Assembly: GCF_000753795.1 (NCBI RefSeq)
Contig: NZ_JPEO01000001.1
Location: 62,001 to 126,000 of the forward strand
Origin: Shewanella mangrovi
GTDB taxonomy: Bacteria; Pseudomonadota; Gammaproteobacteria; Enterobacterales; Shewanellaceae
DNA length: 64,000 bases
Direction of reading: 5' to 3'
Each line of letters starts with the position of its first letter. Position 1 is the first letter of the stretch. The position numbers and the translations under genes were made by a program. A model generated the notes under the pieces. It had not been told where the DNA came from and did no database searches. It saw only the letters and a program-made list of their open reading frames with translations. This document shows, one piece after another, positions 25,636 through 35,273 of the stretch.

Positions 25636-28600
25636 GCATGAGATTTCAATTAAAACCCCTAGTGCTTGCGCTCACCTTAGCCGCTGGTTACCTGCCATCG
25701 TTGCACGCTGCTGAGGTAAACGATATTGCCGCGCAGTTGACCCATGCTCAGCCAGCGACACTGAACACGATTAATCAGCAATATTCCCACGCATTAGTGG
25801 CTGGTACATCGGCTGCTGCATTGCTTGAGGCATTGCAACAGCAACTTACGCAAACTATGTCAGCGGAATCCAAGGCCAATGTTTATTTGAGCATGGCAGT
25901 GATTCGTTGGCATCAAGGTGACATCAGTCAGGCGCAGCGAGCGTTAAGCCACTCATTGGCTGCCGAGACCAACGCGCAAAATTTGGCGCTTGCTGCGGCG
26001 TTAGCCGACGCTACCGGTGATAAGACCAATGCTATCAAGCAGTATCAACAACTGCTTTCGATGACCACTGATGCAGCCTTGCAGCAACAGGTTGCCTTAA
26101 AAATCGCGCTGTTGCGGGGTGATCAAAGCGCGTTAAATGTTTACGCGAAACAATATCCACAGCAGCGGTTGGCGGTGGCCGCTATTATGGCATTACAACA
26201 TCAGCCGAAATTGGCCAGTAACTTAGCCAGTGATGTGGCAACGCTGAACGTTAGCGAGCGTTTGACGTTAGCCGATTGGCAGCTGGCTGCCGCGCAATAT
26301 CAGCAAGCTGCGCAATCTGCTTGGACGGCGTATCAACAGGCCGACAACGATGCTGATCGCCGCTATGCGCTGTCGTTATATATTGAAGCGTGGCGCGACG
26401 CTGGCGATCTGCACGCGGCCGCTGACGGCTTAGCCAACGCCAAACAAGCACCTTTGGTGACCGATGTGCGGCTGGATCTGCTACTGGAGTTAGGGCAGTA
26501 CGATGCGGCGTTAGCCTTGATTGATCGCCTCGATACGAACGGGCAAACTCCGGCGTTACAGGCGCGTCGCGCGTCGATTTTAGCCTTGGCGAATCGCCCC
26601 AAAGCGTTGCAGGCAGAATATCAGCATCAGATTGCGGCGCAGCCACAGCAACTTGCGGGTTACGATGGCTTGGCCGCGCAATACATTAATCAAGGACAAA
26701 CCGATAAAGCCATTGCGGTTTATCAACAACTGGCGCAGCACAATCCTCACAATCTGCCATTGCTGTTGCAGGCGGCTAAACGGATGATCGCCATGGGACT
26801 GAGCGACGCGGCCATTGCGCTAATGCGTCAGCATGCCAGCGATGCCACCGCGCAGCTCAGTTTGCAGCAATTTTTGTTTGAAACCTATCTCAACAAAGGC
26901 GATAACGACGCCGCGGCCAAGGTGTTGGCAACGCTCAATCAACAGCTGGCGCCCGACAGTCTGCAACGGCTAACCTTAGCGGAAAATTACGAACGTCTGT
27001 TGCAGCCAAAAAAGGCCTTGGCCTGCTTAGTCGCATTAGAAAAACAGCGCGGCAATTTAGGCTATGACCAACAGCTGCATCTCGCGTCGTTGGCCTATAG
27101 CACCGGCGATAAGGCGCAGGCATTAACGCGCTGGCAGCAGTTGTGGCAGCACACTAAGTTACCAGCACGACGTAACTTTTTAGAAAATCGTATCGTTGAG
27201 GTAGCCAAGCAACTTGGCAGCCTTGAGCACATGGCTGCCACTCTGGCACGGGCGATACAAGCTGACCACGCTAGCCAGCAAGATGTTGATCTGCTGGTGG
27301 GTTTGTATCTGGCTCAGCATCAGGGCGACAAAGCCATCGCCGCGGTAGAGTCTTTTGCCAAGCAACATCAGCTCAGTGATAGCGCCCGCTTGCAACAGCT
27401 GGCGGCGATCTATGGCCACGAGCAAGACTATTCGCAGCTCAATCGCGTTTGGCGTCAGTTGGCAGAACTTGACCGCAATAATGCGGCGCAGTACTGGCAG
27501 CAAATCACCTTAAACAGCTTGCGTAACAACGTGTTTGAACAGCAAGAGCCCGCCAAAGGTATGACGCCTAAACAGCAACGAGCCGAGCAGGTGGATGCCT
27601 TGCTTAAGCAACTCAATCAACACGGCGAGCAGGTGGATCATCAGTTTGCCGCCGGGTTGTATGCCATTGCCGGACTTAGCGAACAAGCGATTGCCGAATA
27701 TCAACAAGCGCTGGCCGAGCAGCCAGATAACAGCGATAACTTGCTACAGCTGGTGGAACTGCTGAAACAGCAGCAACAAATTCCACAGGCGGCGAGTCTG
27801 TTACAACTGCAACTGTTATCGGCCAGCAGCGACGGCCAGTTCGCTGCCGTAGATGGATTGCTCAATCTGTTTTCCGCCGGCGAAGATGGCTTGCCGGAGC
27901 AGGCACAACTTTATGGCGAACAGGTGTTGCAGTGGTTACAGCGACGTTTGTTTGAAAATCTGGTCAATCAACGCGAGCCGAGCCGAGTGCTGTTGTCATT
28001 GGCAGATCTCGGGCAGCAGCAAGGGGATTTTGCCCTGAGTGAACAGGCAAACCGCCAACTACTTGCGATGAGCCCCAATCAGCGTGCCGCGGTGTTGCGG
28101 GCGATGATCAGCCAATACAGTGGTGCTGCCGAGCCGGACGTGAGCAGTGGTCCAGCGATTGGCGATAACGCCAAAAAACTGCAGTTTGGCCGTCGGTTGC
28201 TGGCCATGCAGCAGCAATTCCCACCATCGCTGTACAGTGATCTCGGTAAGTCGCTGCTGGCCGATGGTGATGTGCTGGGCGCCGAACGCGCGTTCTCGAT
28301 GATGGTCGATATTCCCGGTATCGTGAATGTCAAACAGCAAAAGGGCGATGCCTACGCCGATGCTGGCTACGATCAGCGTGCGCTAACCTACTTCCAACAG
28401 GCACTGGTGACGGAACAGAATAATCTCAGCCTGCTACTCAATACGGCGATTTTAGAGCAACAGTTAGGTGAAACTCAGGTCGCCAATCATTGGTACTGGC
28501 AGGGACTCAATACGCTGCTGCAGAAGCAATCATTGCAGTCTGACGGCCAAGCAGATGCGATTTTTTCCGACTTTCATCGCTACTTTGATGCGTTAGCTGA

Positions 28601-31600
28601 GGGACTGTTGCTCACATGGCCACAGGATGCGACGCAGGTGAAACAGCTTAACCATGCGTTAACTCAGTTGTTTACTGACACGCTAACCCAAACCCAACCG
28701 TATATCGACAATCAGACGCCATTAAGCGCTTTGCCGCGGTTACACGCAGTGGTTGAACTGGGACAGAAAGTCGCAGCATTTGATGGTGACATGTCACTGG
28801 CACGTGAGTTTGATAACGCGCTGTTGCCCTTGCTTGCCAACGACAGCAACTTGCAGCAAAACCGGCAAAACTACTGGCATTATCGCGGACAACCACTGCA
28901 GTCAGTTCAGTTAGACGCGGCGCGTTGGCCGCTAGCTGCGTTAGCTTCAGCAGCAAAGGCAACGGATAATTTCCCACTGCAGCTGATGCTGTTGATCCAA
29001 CATCAAGATTGGCCCGAGTTGCGCCATGTAGCTGAGCAAGTGGTTGCTGCCAGTCACAGCAACAGTCTCGATCCGCGCGAGCAACTGCTGAAATCGCAAT
29101 ACTATTTCTTAATGCAGCAGGCTTATGATCATATGCCGCTGGCAACATTTACCACCGCACTGTGGCCGACGCTGATGCAGGTTGATAATGCCGAACTCGT
29201 CCGCTTTCAGCTGTTGCGCTACAAACCGCAGATGTTTAATGCCATTCAGCAGCAGCTAGGACAGCCGTTACTGGCCAATCAGCGCATCGTTGACTTACTG
29301 TTGACTAACTTTAATGCGCCATTGCCGTATGGTTTGCACGCAACTGGCAGTGATACCGAGTTTAATCATTTATTGATCAAACGCTTAAGTAGCGATGAGC
29401 TGATAACCTTTTTCGGTCAGTTGCAGCAATTATATGAGCAGCAAAAGCGGCAATTGCCGATCCAGCCTATGGTGCAAACAGCACTGTTACAACGGCCGTT
29501 GACCGCCGCACAACAGCAGTCAATTGAACCCCAGCTATTGCGCAGTGTGTTATATGCGCCCAATGGTAAAAATAGTGCTGCCGCCATCGTGGCATCGATG
29601 CTATTACTGGATGTGCAGCCACAGAATCGGGACTTGTTACTTAAGGTGGCGCAGCAAATAGTGCAGCAGCGGCCAGACACACAGCAGATGCTACCGTTTT
29701 TGCAGCAGTATTTTGCCGATGATTTGACCGCCGCCTATCAAACACTGATGCAGTTGCGACAAGACGTTGGCCGTGGTTTGGGTTATGACTTCACCCAACC
29801 CTTGGTGCGGCAATATTTGTCAGCACAGCGGCAGCAAGCGATTGCGACCTTTATGGCGCAGACGCAGGTGAGCAGTGCCGACGCGGTAGATTTTTATCAG
29901 ACAATCGTGGCCAATGATGACAGCCCGCAGCAGCAATTAGGCTACTTGCAGCACCTGCACCAGCTTCAGCCGGATAATCCGTTGTTTACCAGCGAACTGT
30001 TAAAAGCGTTATGGCAACAACAAGCATATCCCGCGTTCTGCCAAGTGCTGCAACGCTGGCAACAACGCACGCCAAGTGCTGATAACCAACGCTTGTTGCA
30101 GTTTGCACAGGCAGTGGCTGATGCACCTCAAGCTGCGCCAGTGACATCGCTCTCTGTGGATGAGTTAGTGGCTTGGTTAAACAAGTCTGCCTCAAATGCG
30201 GTGGGAATTAGTCACTTGTACGGTGCGGTATTTCAGCAATATGCCACGGTTTATCCAAACGATGCGCTCGTACAGCAACTCAAGCAGCGTCAGGGCGCAC
30301 AACAAGTGATGACCCCGCAACAAGCGAGCATCAATTTGCATCGACTGGCGCATTTATATGCCAAAGCACCGCAGCAGGCGGTCGCGGTATTGGGCACCAT
30401 GTGGCGCAATGCCATGGCAGGTAGAAAGCAGTTTGGTAGCGTCAATCTTAGCCGCGATGAACTGCTGCAGTTCCGCTTTGATCTGGATGGCAATAGCATT
30501 GGCCTTGTCCCCGTCAACACCGCGACTGAGTTAGCGACGAGTTTTGCCAAACCACAGCCGGTGGATTTACTCACCGTGATGGCCCATTTACCCGAAGCTT
30601 CACAGATGTTTGAGGCATGGTTACGTGCCTTACCGGATGAGCAACAACAGTATCAACAGCGCCTCTATCAGCTGATTATTGCTGGCTGGCAACAGCAAGG
30701 CGTATTGGCGACGAAGATCAGTGAACTCTGGCAGCAAGCGGCCACTTCACCATTGAGTGGCCATCAACTGCAACTGTTAGCGAGTGGCCTTTCTGCGGCA
30801 AAATCCCCACTCACTGAGCCGCAACTTATGCAGTTAACGCATGCCAGCGAGCAGCTGTTAATCATGCCCGTCAGCCTACAAATGCAGTTATCGCGTCTGT
30901 TTGCTGGAGCGGGGGATAGCCAAACTGCGGCGCAGTTGTTACAAGCGGCAGTATGGCAGTTGAACTATCCGCCACTGACACAAGCGAGTCGTATGGCAGC
31001 GATGCAACCCGATGCCGCTAATATGCAAACGGTTATCGACGTATTAGCAACTTGGCCAGATAAAACAGCGGCCACCAAGGCGCTGCCACAGGTGTTGACG
31101 ACCATGATGGTGGGAAAAGATCTCGATGGCGCTTCGCGTATGTTGTGGCAAAGCTTTGTGGCAAGTGCCGCAGCAAAGGTGAGTGGTCAAGGTTCATTAT
31201 CGCTACTTAAACAGCAGTTTCCTGAGGTGTTAGTTGCTGCTGAGCAGCCAAGCGCTTCTGTGGCGTTGCAACTGAGTGTCTCCAGCGTGTATTTGGCGGC
31301 TGGTGAGCAAGCTGCGGCGCAAACGTTGCTGCAAGGTGCATTAAGCTACCAAGCGCCAGATCAGCAGTGGTCTCATTACGATCGCGACAAGGCGCAGCTG
31401 GCGGTGACGTTGCTGGGGAATATTCGTGGCCGCATTGATGACGATATCATCATGCCGTGGTTAATGGCTTACGTGGATGATGCCGATATGAGTCGCTTAA
31501 CCGCCTTACTTGAGACGGTGGCGAACGCGAAAACGAAAACCTCTACATTACATGGCGAATCTTGGACCAGTTTACTGCTGCTGACAGCGCAGCGGCTCCG

Positions 31601-31712
31601 CGATAACGGCCAAGGCGCCCAAGCGCAGCAACTGTTGCAGCAAGCCTTGCGGCATAAGGACTCATCGCCATTGCTGCAACAAGCGTTAAACACCCTGCAG
31701 AACAATCACTAA
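25632..31712 (+). CDS. Giant periplasmic TPR-repeat protein (about 2026 aa)
   Basis: An exported, very large protein. A signal peptide (about residues 1-28) is followed by helical repeats over nearly the whole length. Clear TPR-like units include QAQRALSHSLAAETNAQNLALAAALAD, AIAVYQQLAQHNPHNLPLLLQAAKRM, AIAEYQQALAEQPDNSDNLLQLVELL and RALTYFQQALVTEQNNLSLLLNTAILEQ. It is extremely rich in Gln, Leu and Ala. I place the start at ATG 25632, overlapping the preceding stop, with 25638 as alternative. TPR proteins usually end Bat operons (BatC/BatE), but those are far smaller. It could scaffold the VWA proteins and proteases in the periplasm. Confidence 0.85.
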   Translation: MSMRFQLKPLVLALTLAAGYLPSLHAAEVNDIAAQLTHAQPATLNTINQQYSHALVAGTSAAALLEALQQQLTQTMSAESKANVYLSMAVIRWHQGDISQAQRALSHSLAAETNAQNLALAAALADATGDKTNAIKQYQQLLSMTTDAALQQQVALKIALLRGDQSALNVYAKQYPQQRLAVAAIMALQHQPKLASNLASDVATLNVSERLTLADWQLAAAQYQQAAQSAWTAYQQADNDADRRYALSLYIEAWRDAGDLHAAADGLANAKQAPLVTDVRLDLLLELGQYDAALALIDRLDTNGQTPALQARRASILALANRPKALQAEYQHQIAAQPQQLAGYDGLAAQYINQGQTDKAIAVYQQLAQHNPHNLPLLLQAAKRMIAMGLSDAAIALMRQHASDATAQLSLQQFLFETYLNKGDNDAAAKVLATLNQQLAPDSLQRLTLAENYERLLQPKKALACLVALEKQRGNLGYDQQLHLASLAYSTGDKAQALTRWQQLWQHTKLPARRNFLENRIVEVAKQLGSLEHMAATLARAIQADHASQQDVDLLVGLYLAQHQGDKAIAAVESFAKQHQLSDSARLQQLAAIYGHEQDYSQLNRVWRQLAELDRNNAAQYWQQITLNSLRNNVFEQQEPAKGMTPKQQRAEQVDALLKQLNQHGEQVDHQFAAGLYAIAGLSEQAIAEYQQALAEQPDNSDNLLQLVELLKQQQQIPQAASLLQLQLLSASSDGQFAAVDGLLNLFSAGEDGLPEQAQLYGEQVLQWLQRRLFENLVNQREPSRVLLSLADLGQQQGDFALSEQANRQLLAMSPNQRAAVLRAMISQYSGAAEPDVSSGPAIGDNAKKLQFGRRLLAMQQQFPPSLYSDLGKSLLADGDVLGAERAFSMMVDIPGIVNVKQQKGDAYADAGYDQRALTYFQQALVTEQNNLSLLLNTAILEQQLGETQVANHWYWQGLNTLLQKQSLQSDGQADAIFSDFHRYFDALAEGLLLTWPQDATQVKQLNHALTQLFTDTLTQTQPYIDNQTPLSALPRLHAVVELGQKVAAFDGDMSLAREFDNALLPLLANDSNLQQNRQNYWHYRGQPLQSVQLDAARWPLAALASAAKATDNFPLQLMLLIQHQDWPELRHVAEQVVAASHSNSLDPREQLLKSQYYFLMQQAYDHMPLATFTTALWPTLMQVDNAELVRFQLLRYKPQMFNAIQQQLGQPLLANQRIVDLLLTNFNAPLPYGLHATGSDTEFNHLLIKRLSSDELITFFGQLQQLYEQQKRQLPIQPMVQTALLQRPLTAAQQQSIEPQLLRSVLYAPNGKNSAAAIVASMLLLDVQPQNRDLLLKVAQQIVQQRPDTQQMLPFLQQYFADDLTAAYQTLMQLRQDVGRGLGYDFTQPLVRQYLSAQRQQAIATFMAQTQVSSADAVDFYQTIVANDDSPQQQLGYLQHLHQLQPDNPLFTSELLKALWQQQAYPAFCQVLQRWQQRTPSADNQRLLQFAQAVADAPQAAPVTSLSVDELVAWLNKSASNAVGISHLYGAVFQQYATVYPNDALVQQLKQRQGAQQVMTPQQASINLHRLAHLYAKAPQQAVAVLGTMWRNAMAGRKQFGSVNLSRDELLQFRFDLDGNSIGLVPVNTATELATSFAKPQPVDLLTVMAHLPEASQMFEAWLRALPDEQQQYQQRLYQLIIAGWQQQGVLATKISELWQQAATSPLSGHQLQLLASGLSAAKSPLTEPQLMQLTHASEQLLIMPVSLQMQLSRLFAGAGDSQTAAQLLQAAVWQLNYPPLTQASRMAAMQPDAANMQTVIDVLATWPDKTAATKALPQVLTTMMVGKDLDGASRMLWQSFVASAAAKVSGQGSLSLLKQQFPEVLVAAEQPSASVALQLSVSSVYLAAGEQAAAQTLLQGALSYQAPDQQWSHYDRDKAQLAVTLLGNIRGRIDDDIIMPWLMAYVDDADMSRLTALLETVANAKTKTSTLHGESWTSLLLLTAQRLRDNGQGAQAQQLLQQALRHKDSSPLLQQALNTLQNNH

Positions 31713-31768
31713 TGTTTGTCAGTTAGCGGTAAGCAATTGTTGGTAGCGTGAAATGATTCGATGCTACT

Positions 31769-32710
31769 GTGAACACCATTATGCTAACCGCTTTTCTGAC
31801 CGCTTTATCCCTGACGACCGCCGTGGCATCCACTAGCGCTGCGGCGTCAGAAACTGCACCACAAGTGACTCAATCCGCCACTCAAACCACCACAGCCGCA
31901 GCGGCGCAGATCCGCTACGATAACCGTGGTCGGCCTGTGATTGCGACACAGGTCAACGGTAAAGGCCCTTATTATATGGTGGTTGATAGCGCGGCGGAAT
32001 CGAGCCTGATTGTCCCAGCACTGGGAAAACTGCTCGGCGTGCAGAGCGTGGATAGTGGCTTAGTGATCCGCGGTGCCACAGGTAAAGTACAAGCCAAAAT
32101 GTATCCGATTGATCAGTTCACCAGTTCGTTATTTGACGAAAAACAGATTGGTCTGCTCGAACTGCCTAATCCCGGCTCGACACCTGCGGCGGGCATTATT
32201 GGAATGGATCTGTTTGCCAACCAAGCGCTCGTGTTTGATATTGCCCACGGCCAACTGCGTACCGCAACCTCCGGCGCGGTGGCTGGCCACTATGCCACGG
32301 TGAAAGCGATTGATAATCAGAGTTTATTGATCAGTGTGATGGTTAAACTAAACGGTGTTGAAATTCCCGCGCTGATTGATACTGGCGCCGCCGCTACCAT
32401 CGGTAACTATGCAGCAATGCGCGCCTTAGGTTGGGATCATAATTCTAAAGCGCTACAAGATGATGGTGCCATTCGTGGTGCGACCGCAGATACCAGCGCG
32501 ATTAAGAAAGCCTCAATTGCCACTTTTGCGTTTGGGCCATTGACGATGCGCGACGTGCCATTGCGTTTTACGACTCAGGATGATGGTCGCCCAGCACGCA
32601 TCACTCTCGGCAGCGACATCCTCAACAACTTCATCGGTTTTGCGTTGGATTTTCCTAAACGTGAACTGCTGATTATGCTGCCCGAGGCGAGTAAAGCCGA
32701 CGCGCATTAG
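31769..32710 (+). CDS. Retropepsin-like aspartyl protease, two-lobe, exported
   Basis: A 313-residue protein with an N-terminal hydrophobic export signal, a Ser/Thr/Ala-rich linker, and two retropepsin-like lobes. The second lobe has a full active-site motif (ALIDTGAAATIG, D204). The first has a variant (VVDSAAESS, D73) with Asp kept but Thr-Gly replaced by Ser-Ala. Each lobe also has the later hydrophobic-Gly flap element (GIIGMDLFANQALVFD; ITLGSDILNNFIGFALDF). It follows the TPR gene by 57 bp and probably belongs to the same operon. The start is uncertain (GTG 31769 or ATG 31781, neither with a clear ribosome site). Confidence 0.8.
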   Translation: MNTIMLTAFLTALSLTTAVASTSAAASETAPQVTQSATQTTTAAAAQIRYDNRGRPVIATQVNGKGPYYMVVDSAAESSLIVPALGKLLGVQSVDSGLVIRGATGKVQAKMYPIDQFTSSLFDEKQIGLLELPNPGSTPAAGIIGMDLFANQALVFDIAHGQLRTATSGAVAGHYATVKAIDNQSLLISVMVKLNGVEIPALIDTGAAATIGNYAAMRALGWDHNSKALQDDGAIRGATADTSAIKKASIATFAFGPLTMRDVPLRFTTQDDGRPARITLGSDILNNFIGFALDFPKRELLIMLPEASKADAH

Positions 32711-32733
32711 CAAGTACTACTTGAACGAAACTT

Positions 32734-32748
32734 AAGGGCTCGCCCTTT
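32734..32748 (+). terminator. Weak hairpin after the retropepsin gene
   Basis: A 5-bp stem (AAGGG/CCCTT) with a CTCG loop, followed by a loosely T-rich stretch (TGTGTATTTTAT). It is a plausible but weak end of the long MoxR operon. Confidence 0.35.
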
Positions 32749-33316
32749 GTGTATTTTATCTAAATGGGTACGACTTTTAGCCGAAATTTCACTCATTACC
32801 GCATCGGCAATGAACACTGCCAATCAGTGCTGAGCCGCGTCAGCGCTCAATAGTGCAAAGCGTGAGCACAATTAACACGTGATAGCCATCACCATCTGTT
32901 TCAATTTGTGAAATTTACAATATCTCTGATCAAATTCACTTGAAAACCGTAGAAATTATACGGAATATATGAGTTTGAAAATGTATGACCTTTAATGATG
33001 TATAGCTTTAAAGCGACGAATAACCAATCTGAGCAGGGAAGAGCTAGATGAACAGAAAGTGTGATACCAAAGAGAAGTATTTAAAAAGCATGTTCTTGAT
33101 CAAAAAATGTGCAAAAACTCCACTGTATATACTTATTTATCCTTCGCTTAATCTGTAGATTAATTCATTATTCATTAAAACATCACTAATTTTCTTGGAT
33201 GATTAGTAGGTGTTCCCCCCAATTATAAAAGTAAAATACAAACCAATTTGTACAGACTGAATATTAACTAAGCGTGTATCTGAGTGATGCATGCTCTTTT
33301 AGGACAGTAAAATAAA
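32749..33316. other. AT-rich intergenic region before the chemoreceptor
   Basis: About 570 bp. A 36-codon frame at 33048-33158 begins after a GGAAG-like site but has no other support. Several TTGATCAA/TTGTGA-like half-sites are present without a complete palindrome. The chemoreceptor promoter must lie here; no strong sigma70 or sigma28 consensus pair was found by eye. Confidence 0.35.
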
Positions 33317-35221
33317 ATGGAAAATATCTCGATTGCGGCAAAGCTTGGTATTGGCTTTGGCCTGCTGATTGTGTGCAGCTTATTTTTGTCGCTCACTGGC
33401 TGGCAAGGATTAGATAAGGTTATCGATGGTGGCAAAAAGCTCTACGCCATTCAAAGCGTTAATAAGGTGATTTCTGACACCAAGGCCGCGCGTGAGAACT
33501 ACCTGCGGACAATGAACAACGAGCATAAGCAGCAACTTGCACAGAATATTGATAATATTATCAGCGCATTAACTACCCAAAAGCCCAAATACGATTCTCC
33601 GGAAGCGATCGCTAAAATTGATCTCGCACTGACTGCTATGGCGGATTACCAAGGTGTATTTCAACGTTTGGCGGTGGTGGTTGATAACAAAGCCAGCAGT
33701 GCACAAGCAGTGCTCGATAAGGCGCAATTGGTTAATGACCAACAAGAGCAACTGGTAAAGAAGCTTGAAGCTGTCAGTGGTGAGCAGATCCACTGGCAGA
33801 CAATTGCGCAGCTTAATGACATCAGTACTCACCTAGAACAGGTTGAACAACTGGCAAATAGCTGGTTAGTTGCCGGCACTGCCAATCATCAGATATTCCC
33901 CCAGATCCAAAACCAACTAAATAGTATCATTGAAAGACTAGCTCAGGTGGCGCAAATCGATAGCTCGGTCTCAACCAGCAATAACATTAGTGCTATTCGT
34001 GATTTACTTGCTCAATATCAACATTTGGTATCGCTTGATCTGGACGTCGATACCCTGACTGATGAATTTGGCAAAAGTGCGTTAAACGTGCGTAACAGTA
34101 TTGATAACTTAGAACAGTTTCAAACCGAACGGCAACGCAATGCCAGTTCTCGCGCTCAAATCATGTTGTTAGTGGTGTCTTTGTTGGCAATTGTTGTGGG
34201 GGTGGCACTTACCCTGTTAATTACTTCACAAATTGCTAAACCATTACATGCCACCGCTGAAGCAGCTGCTAAGATAGCCAAAGGTGATTTAACCATTAGT
34301 TTCAACGTCACCCGCAAAGACGAAGTCGGCACTTTGCAACGGGCAATGGCAGATATGGCCAGTTCGTTAAAAGAGCTGATTGGCAATGTCTCATCTGGCA
34401 TCGCCGAGCTGTCATCATCGGCAACGCAGCTTTCTGCGGTAACTGAGCAAAATCGTGTCGGCATGCGCCAGCAACACTTGGAAATCGAGCAGGTGGCCAC
34501 GGCGATGAATGAGATGACCACCACAGTGCATGATGTTGCCAGCAATGCCGAGCAAGCAGCGGAAGCGACCAGTTCGGCGCAGCAAGTGACTAATGACGGT
34601 ACGCTTAGTGTTGAGCAGGCGCTGAAAGGCGTGCAGGAGTTGTGCGAGGTCATCGACAACACCTCAGCGGCAATGGCAGCTCTTGCGGAACAAAGTGATG
34701 GCATTGGCGGCGTCTTGGAAGTGATTAAAACCGTTGCTGAGCAAACCAACTTGCTGGCGCTCAATGCGGCGATTGAAGCGGCGCGTGCGGGTGAAGCCGG
34801 ACGTGGTTTTGCAGTGGTGGCCGATGAAGTACGCAATCTTGCCCAGCGTACGCAGCAGTCTACTTCTGAAATTGAAACCATGATTCAGCGGCTGCAGGAT
34901 GAAGCGCATAATTCGCTGAAGTTAATGGGGACGAGTCGCGATATTGCTAACACCAATGCGACCAGTGCCGGCAATGTGGGCACCTTGTTTGACCGTATTG
35001 CGACCGCAGTGTCGAATGTGCAAGAGATGAACCATCAAATCGCGACCGCCGCTGAAGAGCAAAGTGTGGTGGCAGAAGAGATTAACCGCCGCGTGGCTCA
35101 AGTAAATGAGATTGCCGATCAAACCGCGGTTGCCTCTAATGAAACCGCCGAAGCGACCGAACGATTGGCGGCATTAGGTTCGCAATTAAAAGTATCGATA
35201 TCCGGCTTTAAGGTTCGCTAA
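33317..35221 (+). CDS. Methyl-accepting chemotaxis protein
   Basis: A transmembrane chemoreceptor of 634 residues that controls CheA through CheW. The first membrane helix is at about residues 10-28, followed by an all-helical periplasmic ligand-binding region of about 250 residues. The second helix is near 280-300 and a HAMP domain follows ([21 protein letters not shown]). A long signalling hairpin has the conserved tip [20 protein letters not shown] and [16 protein letters not shown]. The size of the sensor region suits a long helical-bundle type, but the ligand is not predictable. The GGDEF/EAL gene follows after 52 bp on the same strand. Confidence 0.95.
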   Translation: MENISIAAKLGIGFGLLIVCSLFLSLTGWQGLDKVIDGGKKLYAIQSVNKVISDTKAARENYLRTMNNEHKQQLAQNIDNIISALTTQKPKYDSPEAIAKIDLALTAMADYQGVFQRLAVVVDNKASSAQAVLDKAQLVNDQQEQLVKKLEAVSGEQIHWQTIAQLNDISTHLEQVEQLANSWLVAGTANHQIFPQIQNQLNSIIERLAQVAQIDSSVSTSNNISAIRDLLAQYQHLVSLDLDVDTLTDEFGKSALNVRNSIDNLEQFQTERQRNASSRAQIMLLVVSLLAIVVGVALTLLITSQIAKPLHATAEAAAKIAKGDLTISFNVTRKDEVGTLQRAMADMASSLKELIGNVSSGIAELSSSATQLSAVTEQNRVGMRQQHLEIEQVATAMNEMTTTVHDVASNAEQAAEATSSAQQVTNDGTLSVEQALKGVQELCEVIDNTSAAMAALAEQSDGIGGVLEVIKTVAEQTNLLALNAAIEAARAGEAGRGFAVVADEVRNLAQRTQQSTSEIETMIQRLQDEAHNSLKLMGTSRDIANTNATSAGNVGTLFDRIATAVSNVQEMNHQIATAAEEQSVVAEEINRRVAQVNEIADQTAVASNETAEATERLAALGSQLKVSISGFKVR

Positions 35222-35273
35222 CGTACTGATACGGGAAGTTAGCTAACACTTTGATGCAGAAAAGGAGTTCGTC

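Noticed and set aside
33048..33158. 36-codon frame with two Cys in the AT-rich gap before the chemoreceptor
   Set aside because: A partial ribosome site exists, but length, composition and lack of any family resemblance make chance more likely.
34156..34881. 241-codon minus-strand frame opposite the chemoreceptor
   Set aside because: It is antisense to the conserved signalling domain and is rich in Ser/Ala/Cys as expected of a shadow frame.
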